Shown piece after piece: positions 39,056 to 46,749 of a stretch of 64,000 bases of DNA. The notes beneath the pieces were generated by a model. The model did no database searches. It saw nothing but the letters and a program-made list of their open reading frames with translations, and was not told the origin of the DNA. The stretch's first letter is position 1. Every line of letters begins with the position of its first letter. The position numbers and the translations under genes were made by a program. The stretch is taken from the NCBI GenBank assembly GCA_028277225.1, contig JANQHB010000004.1, forward strand, positions 1 to 64,000, given 5' to 3'. Origin of the DNA: Chlorobium sp. GTDB taxonomy: Bacteria; Bacteroidota; Chlorobiia; Chlorobiales; Chlorobiaceae.

Positions 39056-39469
39056 CTAATCCCCTTCCGTCTTTCCACCCCCTGTCAGTTTGGCAAGATT
39101 TTCCGCAACAGCATTGGACACCATATCAGCCAGTTTCACATGGCTTACACCAATACTCAGTATGCTTTGGATATAGAACTGGAACGAGGCAATCGGATCA
39201 GTGGCATCACCTTCAGTTCCCGGTTCTATCGGAGCGCTCTTTTCCGCAATGGCCTGCTTTTGAGAAGGAACAGGTTCTGGAGTCTGAGCTGCCGGTGCAG
39301 GCTTTGCTGAAGTTACCGGTTCTGCCTTAGGTGCCGGATTTGCCTTGGGTACCGGATTTGAAGATACTGCAGGAGGCTTCCGGGCACCTGCTTCAGCCAA
39401 AAGAGTATCTTTTTGTTTGCTACCTTTGAACCGTGACAGCAATCCGCCTTTTTTCTTGTCGTCCGCCAT
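39056..39469 (-). CDS. Lys/Ala/Pro-rich protein with helical C-terminus, unknown function
   Basis: 137 residues. A basic start (MADDKKKGGLLSRFKGSKQK) leads into a long Pro/Ala/Lys/Glu low-complexity middle (about 30-85), then a compact, probably helical end (about 92-130) with FQFYIQSILSIGVSHVKLADM and AENLAKLTGG. I do not recognise the family. The ordered C-terminus joined to a disordered basic arm resembles proteins that tether to DNA, ribosomes or an organelle surface. It starts 27 bp after the end of another Ala/Pro/Lys-rich gene, and the two look like one operon. The ATG at 39469 is preferred over one nine codons earlier. Confidence 0.6.
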   Translation of the reverse strand: MADDKKKGGLLSRFKGSKQKDTLLAEAGARKPPAVSSNPVPKANPAPKAEPVTSAKPAPAAQTPEPVPSQKQAIAEKSAPIEPGTEGDATDPIASFQFYIQSILSIGVSHVKLADMVSNAVAENLAKLTGGGKTEGD

Positions 39470-39496
39470 AGCTATAGTTTTTGTAATAATTTGCAA

Positions 39497-39715
39497 TTAC
39501 ACTGATCTGTATTTGTCCTTCAAACCTGTATCGATGGGCTTCATCCTCAGGGGATTTTCAAGATTAGAAGTCTTCTTTCCCTGAGAAGCCTGCGTTTTCA
39601 CCGGCGCTGATTTTGCGGCAGGAGTTCCTTTTGCTGCTTTTGCCGCCGGTTTTGCAGCAGGAGCTCCTTTTGCTGCTTTAGCTGCCGGCTTGGGGTCTGG
39701 TGCTGTTTCTGCCAT
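39497..39715 (-). CDS. Small Ala/Pro/Lys-rich protein, unknown function
   Basis: 72 residues. The first 50 are repeats of the type PAAKAAKGAP, PAAKAAKGTP, like histone H1 or bacterial H1-like tails. The end (NLENPLRMKPIDTGLKDKYRSV, given in part) is not repetitive and looks conserved. Strongly basic and probably disordered; nucleic-acid binding is an inference from composition only. It lies immediately upstream of another basic low-complexity gene on the same strand. Confidence 0.5.
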   Translation of the reverse strand: MAETAPDPKPAAKAAKGAPAAKPAAKAAKGTPAAKSAPVKTQASQGKKTSNLENPLRMKPIDTGLKDKYRSV

Positions 39716-39972
39716 AATTCCTGCTATAAGATTACGTTTCGACTACCTGACTATATTTAAACTCATTATAATTAAAGTACGATAAAATCTACGTTTTTCA
39801 TCCGCTTGCAAGTTACTGAACCCTCATAAACGACACAACTCAACGCCGGATTTCTCCGGATTGAGCGTGCGTTGAGCAATGATGAATTGACGGACGAGGT
39901 TTCCTGATGTATCGTCAACGCTCTGAATCCATCGCATGAAGCTTCCCGGTTCCTTTGCATTGGCTCTCCCTA

Positions 39973-40611
39973 TTACAGACAAGACAACACACGTGGAAAT
40001 GAATCGATGAGAAAGGTAGGCTCGAGGCGGCGTAGCTCGTCAGCCGAATTGTTGCCGTAGGTAACCCCGCAGGTATCGGTCCTGGCCCTTCTGCCCATTT
40101 CGATATCGTAGACGGTGTCACCCACGACCAGGCAATTCTGTGCCGGTATATCGAGTCTTTCCAGTGCAAGCAGCACCATATCCGGTGCAGGCTTTCCCTG
40201 CTGCACATCCTGTGCCCCGGCAATAACGGAGAAAAGCTCATAAATACCGAGGTGCTTCATCATGGCTTCAAGCCCCTGCCGGCTCTTGCTCGAAGCAACT
40301 GCAAGCGTATAGTCCTGTCGCAAAAGATTCAGCGTCTCCTTCACGCCAGGAAAAAGAGTGGTCGTTCCAAACGCGACGTCGTTATAGTGTTTTCTGTAAA
40401 GGTCAACAGCCTCGGGAACCTTGTCACTCCCGAGCCCCATCCCCATCTCGATAGTCTGCCGCAACGGCAATCCAATACTTCTTTTCGCTCGGGCCCGGTC
40501 AATCTCCGGAACCCCCAGGTCCTGCGCAGCAAGCCGCAAGGCCTCCATGATACTCGACTCGCTATCGGCCAGCGTCCCGTCGAAATCGAAAACAAGAAGT
40601 CTGTATTTCAT
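39973..40611 (-). CDS. HAD-superfamily phosphatase (phosphoglycolate-phosphatase-like)
   Basis: 212 residues with the four HAD motifs: nucleophile Asp9 and acid Asp11 in VFDFDGTLADSE, Ser in AVASSKSR, Lys in QQGKPAPDM, and the acidic pair in VVGDTVYDIEMG. A helical cap (about residues 17-80) marks subfamily IA, which includes phosphoglycolate phosphatase and pyrophosphatase PpaX. Substrate is not decided by sequence. It is 14 bp downstream of the four-helix-bundle gene and may be read through from the hsdM transcript. Confidence 0.88.
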   Translation of the reverse strand: MKYRLLVFDFDGTLADSESSIMEALRLAAQDLGVPEIDRARAKRSIGLPLRQTIEMGMGLGSDKVPEAVDLYRKHYNDVAFGTTTLFPGVKETLNLLRQDYTLAVASSKSRQGLEAMMKHLGIYELFSVIAGAQDVQQGKPAPDMVLLALERLDIPAQNCLVVGDTVYDIEMGRRARTDTCGVTYGNNSADELRRLEPTFLIDSFPRVLSCL

Positions 40612-40625
40612 GCTATATAACGCTC

Positions 40626-41297
40626 CTATTTCCTCCGCTTCGCGGTCCGCACCCGGTACAAGCGTTCGGTAAATCCGCCTTCGTTTTCAAAATCCTCAGC
40701 AAGCCGCGCCACCTGACGGTCGAGGAGATAACATGCCAGGTTCAGTAATGACAGCGCCGCATTGGCCGCAAGACAGGAAGGGCTCAGAGTGGACGGACAC
40801 AGACGATCACTGACAGGCACGGACGAAGAACCTGAACAGTCGGTGTCAGTCCTTGTTTTTCCCCTTGTCCGTGTTCGTCCGTGCCGGTCCGTTACCGTCC
40901 TCCTCTCCTCCGCAACCCACACCTGCACTTCCTGCAGGGTTTTTGGCTGCAGTGCCTTGAACCGCATGAGCGCCGGATGTGCCGGATCGAGCGCTACAAG
41001 CCTCCGCTGCCGTAGAAAATCCTCGTAGTCAAGCCTGAGCTCTTCGAGGCTGGCTCGGGCAACCTGCGTCAGCTTGAGTTCGGTCTTTTTGGAAGTCGCG
41101 GAAGCCTGCGAGCCTTCCGCGATATTCTGCACGCCGCTGCGTGCAGCCTGAACCATCTGGTCGTGAGTGCGTGAACGTTTCCCGATGTATGTGTCGCAGA
41201 AGCGCACGGTGACGTCATACACAAGCTGTGCCACCTGAAAGCTTTTGAGCCTCCTGTAGCCACCATGCTTCGGGATCAACGTCTCGCGCTCACCCAT
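40626..41297 (-). CDS. Four-helix-bundle protein with suffix domain, partner of HsdM
   Basis: 223 residues. Residues about 15-125 form a four-helix-bundle (S23/IVS-like) domain: FQVAQLVYDVTVRFCDTYI, DQMVQAARSGVQNIAEGSQA, and LKLTQVARASLEELRLDYED. The C-terminal suffix (about 175-223) has LLNLACYLLDRQVARLAEDFENEGG. Between them is a polar insert of about 40 residues rich in R, T, D and S, whose DNA is made of degenerate 7-bp repeats. The start codon overlaps the hsdM stop (ATGGGTGA), so translation is coupled. Proteins of this type are often found beside type I restriction genes; their role is unknown. Confidence 0.78.
   Translation of the reverse strand: MGERETLIPKHGGYRRLKSFQVAQLVYDVTVRFCDTYIGKRSRTHDQMVQAARSGVQNIAEGSQASATSKKTELKLTQVARASLEELRLDYEDFLRQRRLVALDPAHPALMRFKALQPKTLQEVQVWVAEERRTVTDRHGRTRTRGKTRTDTDCSGSSSVPVSDRLCPSTLSPSCLAANAALSLLNLACYLLDRQVARLAEDFENEGGFTERLYRVRTAKRRK
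40780..40905. repeat. Degenerate heptamer array inside a coding region
   Basis: Phrases such as CGGACAC, AGACGAT, CACTGAC, AGGCACG, GACGAAG, and on the other side GTCCGTG, TTCGTCC, GTGCCGG recur with roughly 7-bp spacing. They lie between the two domains of the four-helix-bundle protein and keep its frame. The boundaries are approximate. Confidence 0.5.
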
Positions 41298-42909
41298 AGG
41301 TCTCCGCCTCCTCTGCCGCCATTCCGAACTGCCCATGACTGTCAGCCGCATAGCGCACGTCGATCTTCCCCGTCACGGCAGCAGTGATCAGTGCTGTCCG
41401 GTACTCCTGCAAACGCTCGATCGCTTGCTCCACCTTGCTGACGACCAGCTTCTTCTCCTTGCCGTCAATGGTGAAAGTTCCGGTTTCTCCATCCGAAAAG
41501 TTTTCGTAGATCCGGGTGATCTCCGCAATATGGTCGGGGTCTTTCGGTTTGTCCTCCGGATCGCCGATGCGGCGGCGTTTGTTGCCGAGGGATTTTTCCA
41601 TCTGCACCCAGAAATTACGGGCGTCAATGAGCTGCACCCTCTTTTTCCTGTGCGCTTCCTTGCGGTTGGTCAGCACCCAGATGTAGGTTGCAATGCCAGT
41701 ATTGTAGAACAACTGTTCCGGCATCGCCACGATAGCTTCCAGCCAGTCGTTCTCGATAATCCATCGGCGAATCTCGCTCTCACCGCTGCCTGCGTCTCCT
41801 GTAAACAGCGGCGAACCGTTGAAAACGATCCCGATACGGCTCCCGCCCTTTTCGATGCTGCGCATTTTGGAAATCATATGCTGCAGAAAAAGCAAAGCGC
41901 CATCGTTGATGCGCGGCGTGCCCGCGCCGAACCGCCCCTCGAAACCAAGCATATCGGCTTCCTGCCGAATATGTTTCTGCTGCTGTTTCCATTCCACCCC
42001 GAACGGAGGATTGGCAAGCATATAATCGAACGTCCATTTCATGCCATCCGAATTCCGGTCAAATCCGTCATTCTTAAAGGTATCGCCCAGAATGATGTTG
42101 TCTGCATCCTCTCCCTTGATCAGCATATCCGATTTGCAGACAGCCCACGCCTCGTCATTCCAGTCCTGCCCGAACAGCTTCGGCTGAGCGTCGCGGTTGA
42201 GCTGGCGGATATACTCCTCGGCGACAGACAGCATTCCGCCCGTCCCGCACGCCGGATCGTAGATAGTTTTCACTACATGGCTGTTGCCGAGATCATCCTC
42301 GGGAGCAAGCAGTAGGTTCACCATGAGCTTGATCACTTCGCGGGGGGTAAAATGCTCCCCCGCTTCTTCGTTGGCCTGCTCCGCCCCGATCCTGATCAGT
42401 TCCTCGAACACATAGCCCATCTGCAACTGATCCACCCGCTTGGGGGAAAGATCGACCTTCGCAAACGCCTTGATCACCTCGAAGAGAATGTTCTTCTCGG
42501 CCATATGGGCAATCTGGTCGCTGAACTTGAACTTCTCCATAATGGAGCGAACGTTCGGCGAAAACACCGTGATATAGCTGTTCAGGTTGAGGGCGAGGTT
42601 GTCGGGATCGTCAAGCAAAGAATGGATGTTCTCGCCCGGCAGGCAAAACTGCATTCTGGAAAGATTGTAGAAACGATGCCCGGAAACGCTTTGCAGACGA
42701 GCCTGCTGCACCCGTTCCGGTTTCGTCTTCCACTCTTGATGCTCGTCAAGCACTTTCTGCCTCGTCGGTTCCAGCAGACACTCGAACCGGCGAAGCACCG
42801 TCAGGGGAAGAATCACTTTCCGGTATTCGTTCCGCTTGTACGGCCCGCGAAGAAGATTGCAGATACTCCAGATAAAACTCGCAAGCTGACTGTGCGTCTC
42901 TCCGTTCAT
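41290..42909 (-). CDS. hsdM: Type I restriction-modification N6-adenine methyltransferase, HsdM
   Basis: About 539 residues. The N-terminal HsdM domain (about 5-150, FIWSICNLLRGPYKRNEYRKV) precedes a SAM-binding methylase domain with DPACGTGG at 218-225 and catalytic NPPF at 300-303, then RIGIVFNGSPLF and ATYIWVLTNRK. It should methylate adenine when joined by a specificity subunit. No hsdS or hsdR is found in the window: downstream is the four-helix-bundle gene and a HAD phosphatase, upstream a decayed region. The ATG at 42909 is preferred to a TTG five codons earlier. Confidence 0.92.
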   Translation of the reverse strand: MNGETHSQLASFIWSICNLLRGPYKRNEYRKVILPLTVLRRFECLLEPTRQKVLDEHQEWKTKPERVQQARLQSVSGHRFYNLSRMQFCLPGENIHSLLDDPDNLALNLNSYITVFSPNVRSIMEKFKFSDQIAHMAEKNILFEVIKAFAKVDLSPKRVDQLQMGYVFEELIRIGAEQANEEAGEHFTPREVIKLMVNLLLAPEDDLGNSHVVKTIYDPACGTGGMLSVAEEYIRQLNRDAQPKLFGQDWNDEAWAVCKSDMLIKGEDADNIILGDTFKNDGFDRNSDGMKWTFDYMLANPPFGVEWKQQQKHIRQEADMLGFEGRFGAGTPRINDGALLFLQHMISKMRSIEKGGSRIGIVFNGSPLFTGDAGSGESEIRRWIIENDWLEAIVAMPEQLFYNTGIATYIWVLTNRKEAHRKKRVQLIDARNFWVQMEKSLGNKRRRIGDPEDKPKDPDHIAEITRIYENFSDGETGTFTIDGKEKKLVVSKVEQAIERLQEYRTALITAAVTGKIDVRYAADSHGQFGMAAEEAETYG

Positions 42910-43272
42910 GTGTTGAAATCCCAAATAGTCCGGTTAAAAGAGCATTAACTTCTTATGCAAAAAAGAAATATACAATCACATCCAAACCACGGCAAGAAAA
43001 CCGTACAGATAGGATTCCAGACAAGAATCTTCAAACCGGATACTTCTTCATAGATCTCACAACAGGCAAAAGAAGAATATATAGCACAGATACGCACCAA
43101 TCAGGGCAAACTAGAGCTGAGAAGCGATGGAAGCTTCGCTTCAACTTTTCCACGATTTGTTTTCTGTAAAAAACTGCTGATGTAGTGAAATTTTGCCGCC
43201 ACGGTCAGAACGAATTTTCAGCAGTCTCTGTTGTGCAATTACTGGCAAAAATCTGCCTGCTTTAATACCGTT
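42910..43272. other. Gene-free stretch upstream of hsdM
   Basis: No intact open frame, RNA gene or terminator is recognised. It precedes a pseudogene fragment and may contain further decayed sequence from genes once between hsdM and the next envelope gene. The hsdM promoter should lie near 42920-43000. Confidence 0.4.
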
Positions 43273-43546
43273 GGCGACCGGCTGAACAGCAAGCATTGGC
43301 TGTCGGCCATTACAACCGGCGGACCTTACATGACATATTGTTCCGGCGGGTAGTTATACGATCAGCGAGTTACTGCGCCCTTTTCAGCAAACGGCAAGTC
43401 TGTGCGGCATGAAATGGCTTACGCCTCTTGTTCTCCATAGCGTCCTGCCGAAAGGCATCGAAGGCTTCAAGAATATCAGCAATGACGACATTCAACTGCA
43501 TGCAAATCAATACCGTGAATTTCTTGCCGGTTACGTCATGGAATAG
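43273..43546 (+). pseudogene. Decayed NAD(P)H oxidoreductase of the MdaB/KefF flavodoxin fold
   Basis: Two overlapping fragments in different frames recall the C-terminal half of MdaB/KefG-type quinone reductases. From 43273: GDRLNSKHWLSAITTGGPY, ending at a stop at 43351. From 43355, one frame over: YTISELLRPFQQTASLCGM, then LVLHSVLP and DIQLHANQYREFLAGYVME, stop at 43544-43546. A +1 shift at about 43351 and the missing N-terminal flavin-binding half make it non-functional. KefG-like enzymes usually regulate potassium efflux systems; none is nearby. Confidence 0.75.
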
Positions 43547-43705
43547 GCTGAGAAGTATTCACACGTTATCCATGGATAACCTTCAGATCACTTGATTGTG
43601 AAGCACCTTGATACAGACTGCATTCTGAACGTCTTGAGTATGTCCGATCAAAGCGTTTTGTCTTTTGCTGCCTGCACTGACAGACATATAAAAAGAAAAA
43701 ACAGC

Positions 43706-44488
43706 TCACTGTTTCTGCACCGACGCAAGATCTGATTTTGTAAAGCAGTATGTTGGCTTGTTTTTCTCATCCACGACAATACCTACCGCTGCATTGGAAT
43801 TGTTCATGCGCTCGACGACATCAACGATCTTTTCTTCGGGGGTTGCCTTGATGAAAAATGAAGGGCCATGAAGTTTCTGGGTCTTGGGTTTTTCATCGAG
43901 GTTTTCCAGAATCTCAGACACCACGGGATTCTGTTTCTCATCTTGTTCAGTAGTCATAAACACACGGGCATGAACGACATCCTTCAACTGACCTTTACCT
44001 TCATCATCAAATATTGGCACCCACCAGTAGTCATCGTATTGCTCCAGAGCCTTGCAAATAACACTTTTTTCTGTATTTCCATTGAACATGAACTCCTTGT
44101 TCATAGCAGTCAGGGTAAGATCTCTTATCCTTACCGGTTTAGCCGAACCGCTCAATGTCTCCTGCTGGATCTGCAGCGCTTGTTTGGTAGATTCCCTGCT
44201 TTCGGCCAGATTTTCTTTTCCGAAGAAATACGCTGCTCCTGCGCCAATCCAGGCGCCGAATGCGCCCAGTAATGAAGAAAATGCCCATTTGCAGAACTCC
44301 AGAACCGTATTTTTATCTCCCGGGAAAAATGCTGCGACAATAACAAGAATAATGACAAGCAGAAACAGAATAAATAACATGAAAATAACCAGTGAATAGG
44401 CCAGTCTCCCGCAAGGCTCCGGTGGGCCAGAATTGTTCACAACTTCCTCTTTACCCACAGGAAGTGATGGTTTTGTTTTTTCACCCAT
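43706..44488 (-). CDS. Membrane protein with CBS-like cytoplasmic domain, unknown function
   Basis: 260 residues. A polar N-terminus (1-27) is followed by a strong membrane helix (about 30-54) and a second weaker one (about 66-90, SSLLGAFGAWIGAGAAYFFG), a short helical linker, and a soluble region (about 115-260) that looks like a divergent pair of CBS-type repeats: IRDLTLTAMNKEFMF, then ICKALEQYDDYWWVPIFDDEGKGQLKDVVHARVF, and later FIKATPEEKIVDVVERMNNSNAAVGIVVDEKNKPTYCFTKSD (each abbreviated). If so, it could sense nucleotides. No family assignment is certain. It is flanked by a pseudogene and by a 279-bp gap in which I see nothing. Confidence 0.65.
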   Translation of the reverse strand: MGEKTKPSLPVGKEEVVNNSGPPEPCGRLAYSLVIFMLFILFLLVIILVIVAAFFPGDKNTVLEFCKWAFSSLLGAFGAWIGAGAAYFFGKENLAESRESTKQALQIQQETLSGSAKPVRIRDLTLTAMNKEFMFNGNTEKSVICKALEQYDDYWWVPIFDDEGKGQLKDVVHARVFMTTEQDEKQNPVVSEILENLDEKPKTQKLHGPSFFIKATPEEKIVDVVERMNNSNAAVGIVVDEKNKPTYCFTKSDLASVQKQ

Positions 44489-44767
44489 GATTCATACCTA
44501 ACATTGAATTGACAAAAGATGTCACTTGTAATGATAAAAGACAGATACCGATAAAGCTGATTCGCCGGACCTGGTAACTCAGCAATTGCCTCATACAGGG
44601 AACACCAGCGTTCATCTCTTAAAACACGCACAAATATTACCGTGCAATGGGATACAGCGAAAGGGAAGAAATACTACGCACAAAATACAGAATTCCTGCA
44701 AATCCCGAAAAAGGAAAAAAACCACCATCATTTCCTGAGATTTCTCCAGATACCTCCATAAACCTCG

Positions 44768-44926
44768 TCATCCGTGCCGATGCAGAGGATCGATCCGTGC
44801 AAGACCGCTGAAACCGGTCACTTCTGATGAAACAGGCTCATCGGAAACCAGGTCACGCGTTATGGCACAACCGGAAAGTACAATAAAAACGGACAGGATA
44901 GCGATAAGCTGCAGAAAGCGTTTCAT
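44768..44926 (-). CDS. Small lipoprotein, 52 residues
   Basis: From the ATG at 44926 the product starts MKRFLQLIAILSVFIVLSGC: a basic start, hydrophobic core and lipobox LSGC with the lipidated Cys at residue 20. Only 32 residues follow (ending RIDPLHRHG), polar and without recognised motif. It is transcribed divergently from the thioesterase gene 50 bp away. Short peptides of this type can be entericidin-like or assembly factors; the function is unknown. Confidence 0.6.
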   Translation of the reverse strand: MKRFLQLIAILSVFIVLSGCAITRDLVSDEPVSSEVTGFSGLARIDPLHRHG

Positions 44927-44975
44927 AAAATTACGAATCCCCCATTATTTTGTATCATATCAAAAAAAGGAACCC

Positions 44976-45383
44976 ATGCCGAAAGCTGTCGAGCCGTTTG
45001 AAATGCACATCGATGTCCAGCCTGAGGATATCGACAGGCAGGGGCATGTTAATAATATCGTTTACGTGCAATGGATCCAGGATGCTGCGGTGGCGCACTG
45101 GCGAACAATAGCGCCGCCGGGCGACCGGGAAACAATCTTGTGGGTGATCCGGCGTCACGAGATCGATTACAAACGGCCAGCTATGCCCGGCGATACGGTG
45201 ATTGTCCGAACATGGATCGGCAACGCTTCGCGGCTCCGGTTTGAACGCCATACGGAGATTCTTCATGCATACGACGGGCACGTTCTTGCCATAGCAAAAA
45301 CAGTCTGGTGCCCACTTGATGTCAGAACCCGCAAACCGGTCGACGTCAGCCCCGAGACCAGGGCGCTCTTCAATGCCGAGTGA
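44976..45383 (+). CDS. Acyl-CoA thioesterase (4-hydroxybenzoyl-CoA thioesterase-like hotdog)
   Basis: 135 residues forming a single hotdog domain. The catalytic-type segment is PEDIDRQGHVNNIVYVQWIQDAA (shown in part), matching the D-x2-GHVNN-x2-Y signature of YbgC/4HBT-type thioesterases, with later RRHEIDYKRPAMPGD and CPLDVRTRKPVDVS. It would hydrolyse small or acyl CoA thioesters. AAGGAA sits four bases before the ATG at 44976, so this start is preferred over longer possibilities. Convergent with the VWA gene, 19 bp apart. Confidence 0.9.
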   Translation: MPKAVEPFEMHIDVQPEDIDRQGHVNNIVYVQWIQDAAVAHWRTIAPPGDRETILWVIRRHEIDYKRPAMPGDTVIVRTWIGNASRLRFERHTEILHAYDGHVLAIAKTVWCPLDVRTRKPVDVSPETRALFNAE

Positions 45384-45402
45384 CCTCTCACGCAGAACGT
45401 CC

Positions 45403-46638
45403 TCAATCGAAGGTAAAGCTTTTCGCTTCGGCCTGTGTTCTGAGCGTTTTCAGAATGGCCGATCCGAGTGTCTTGTCGTCGGCAGCTTCCTTTTCTTTCT
45501 GCCGTATGTACTCGTCACGTTTCTTGCTCAGCTGTGCGATCTGCTGCTTCACCTTTACCCTTTCATGTTTTTTCTCTGAAACGTATGACGTCAGTTCGTC
45601 ATCGCTCATCTCCTGCAGCTCTTCAGGCAAATACTTTTTCTCAAGCTTGTCCACCGACACCTGCTTTTCGTCAATTGCGTCGACCAGATCCCACTCAGAG
45701 GCCTTGTAAAGCTTAGATCCTTTGGTGGCCACTCTTGCCGCAGAAATGGCTGCCGACTGCGTTGCCGCATTGACATCCTGCTCGGCCTGCCGTGCGTAAT
45801 TCTGCTTTCCCCGTTTACCGTAAGGCACGTAGGTCTTGTTGATCCTCTGGTTCAGGGCATTGAGATCGTCATCGTAAGGCGTTGTGTATCCCCTGAAAAT
45901 CCGGTCGCTGTCGATGGAGAAATAATTGCCTCCGCCAAGAAGCGCCCCCCTTTGCCACCAGGTTTCGATTCCCAGACGGTAGTCCCCGCAGTGGATGGTA
46001 TTGACGACGATATCCCTGTCAGCGGCCCAGCGGCAGGCAACCTCGTAGCTGACCGTCCCCTGGTTGAAAGGCTCGTTACCTGCAATGAAGATCATTTTCA
46101 GCCCTTCGTCCGAGCTGTTCCAACGCAGACGGTTAAGGCTGGTGCCGATAACATGGCCGCAGTACTCCGAACCGCCGTTTGTATCGAGAGAGAACAGTGC
46201 TTCGGAAAGCCTGTCGAGATCCCTCGTGAACGGAACGACCTGGCGTATGTAACCCGAGGTAACCGGAAGACTGTTGTTGCCGTACTCGTAGAGCGCAACT
46301 TCAAGCCGGATGTCTTCTCCCCGTTTCTGCAGCCTGGCCAGTTCGTTGACAATTCGCCAGAGCTGGCTCTTTGCCTGTCCGATAAGCCCGTCCATACTGT
46401 TGCTGGTGTCGAGCAGCAGTGCAAGCTGCACCAGCCTGTAGTCCCCGGGAAATGTTCCGTCCAGGGGCCTGAGGTTATCGTACTCGACAGCGTAACCCTC
46501 CATCGCATGACGGTCTGATTCGAGCGCAGTACTCATCTGTTTGACCGGCTCTCTGGTCGAGGTTCCCTTCGCAAAAGATTCAGTGAATGTGAAAGACAGG
46601 AATGCAACAAGCAACAGAAACGGCAGGATCGTTTTCAT
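45403..46638 (-). CDS. Exported VWA-domain protein
   Basis: 411 residues. A signal peptide (about 1-23, ending ESFAKG) is followed by a von Willebrand A domain (about 65-250) with the metal-binding MIDAS start LLLDTSNSMDGLIGQ. The C-terminal region (about 285-411) is helical, rich in K, E and Q, and probably coiled-coil. Family members are periplasmic or surface proteins that bind metals and other proteins; partners are not known. It follows the addA gene by 111 bp on the same strand. Confidence 0.88.
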   Translation of the reverse strand: MKTILPFLLLVAFLSFTFTESFAKGTSTREPVKQMSTALESDRHAMEGYAVEYDNLRPLDGTFPGDYRLVQLALLLDTSNSMDGLIGQAKSQLWRIVNELARLQKRGEDIRLEVALYEYGNNSLPVTSGYIRQVVPFTRDLDRLSEALFSLDTNGGSEYCGHVIGTSLNRLRWNSSDEGLKMIFIAGNEPFNQGTVSYEVACRWAADRDIVVNTIHCGDYRLGIETWWQRGALLGGGNYFSIDSDRIFRGYTTPYDDDLNALNQRINKTYVPYGKRGKQNYARQAEQDVNAATQSAAISAARVATKGSKLYKASEWDLVDAIDEKQVSVDKLEKKYLPEELQEMSDDELTSYVSEKKHERVKVKQQIAQLSKKRDEYIRQKEKEAADDKTLGSAILKTLRTQAEAKSFTFD

Positions 46639-46749
46639 GGCACATCAAACATTATCAATTAGCAGATACCTCTTTTTAAAAAGGACGCTATCGACAATCT
46701 CTTCTTGCTTCCGTTAGAGAAAAACATTGTCAGCAATGCCAAAATCCCC

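Noticed and set aside
40626..41297. Diversity-generating retroelement (the four-helix protein as Avd)
   Set aside because: No reverse transcriptase or template/variable repeat pair is nearby, and the gene is coupled to hsdM.
41335..42315. 326-codon plus-strand frame
   Set aside because: Antisense to hsdM with its DPACGTGG and NPPF motifs.
44437..44631. 64-codon minus-strand frame upstream of the CBS-like membrane gene
   Set aside because: Overlaps that gene's start, no ribosome-binding site, no hydrophobic or conserved pattern.
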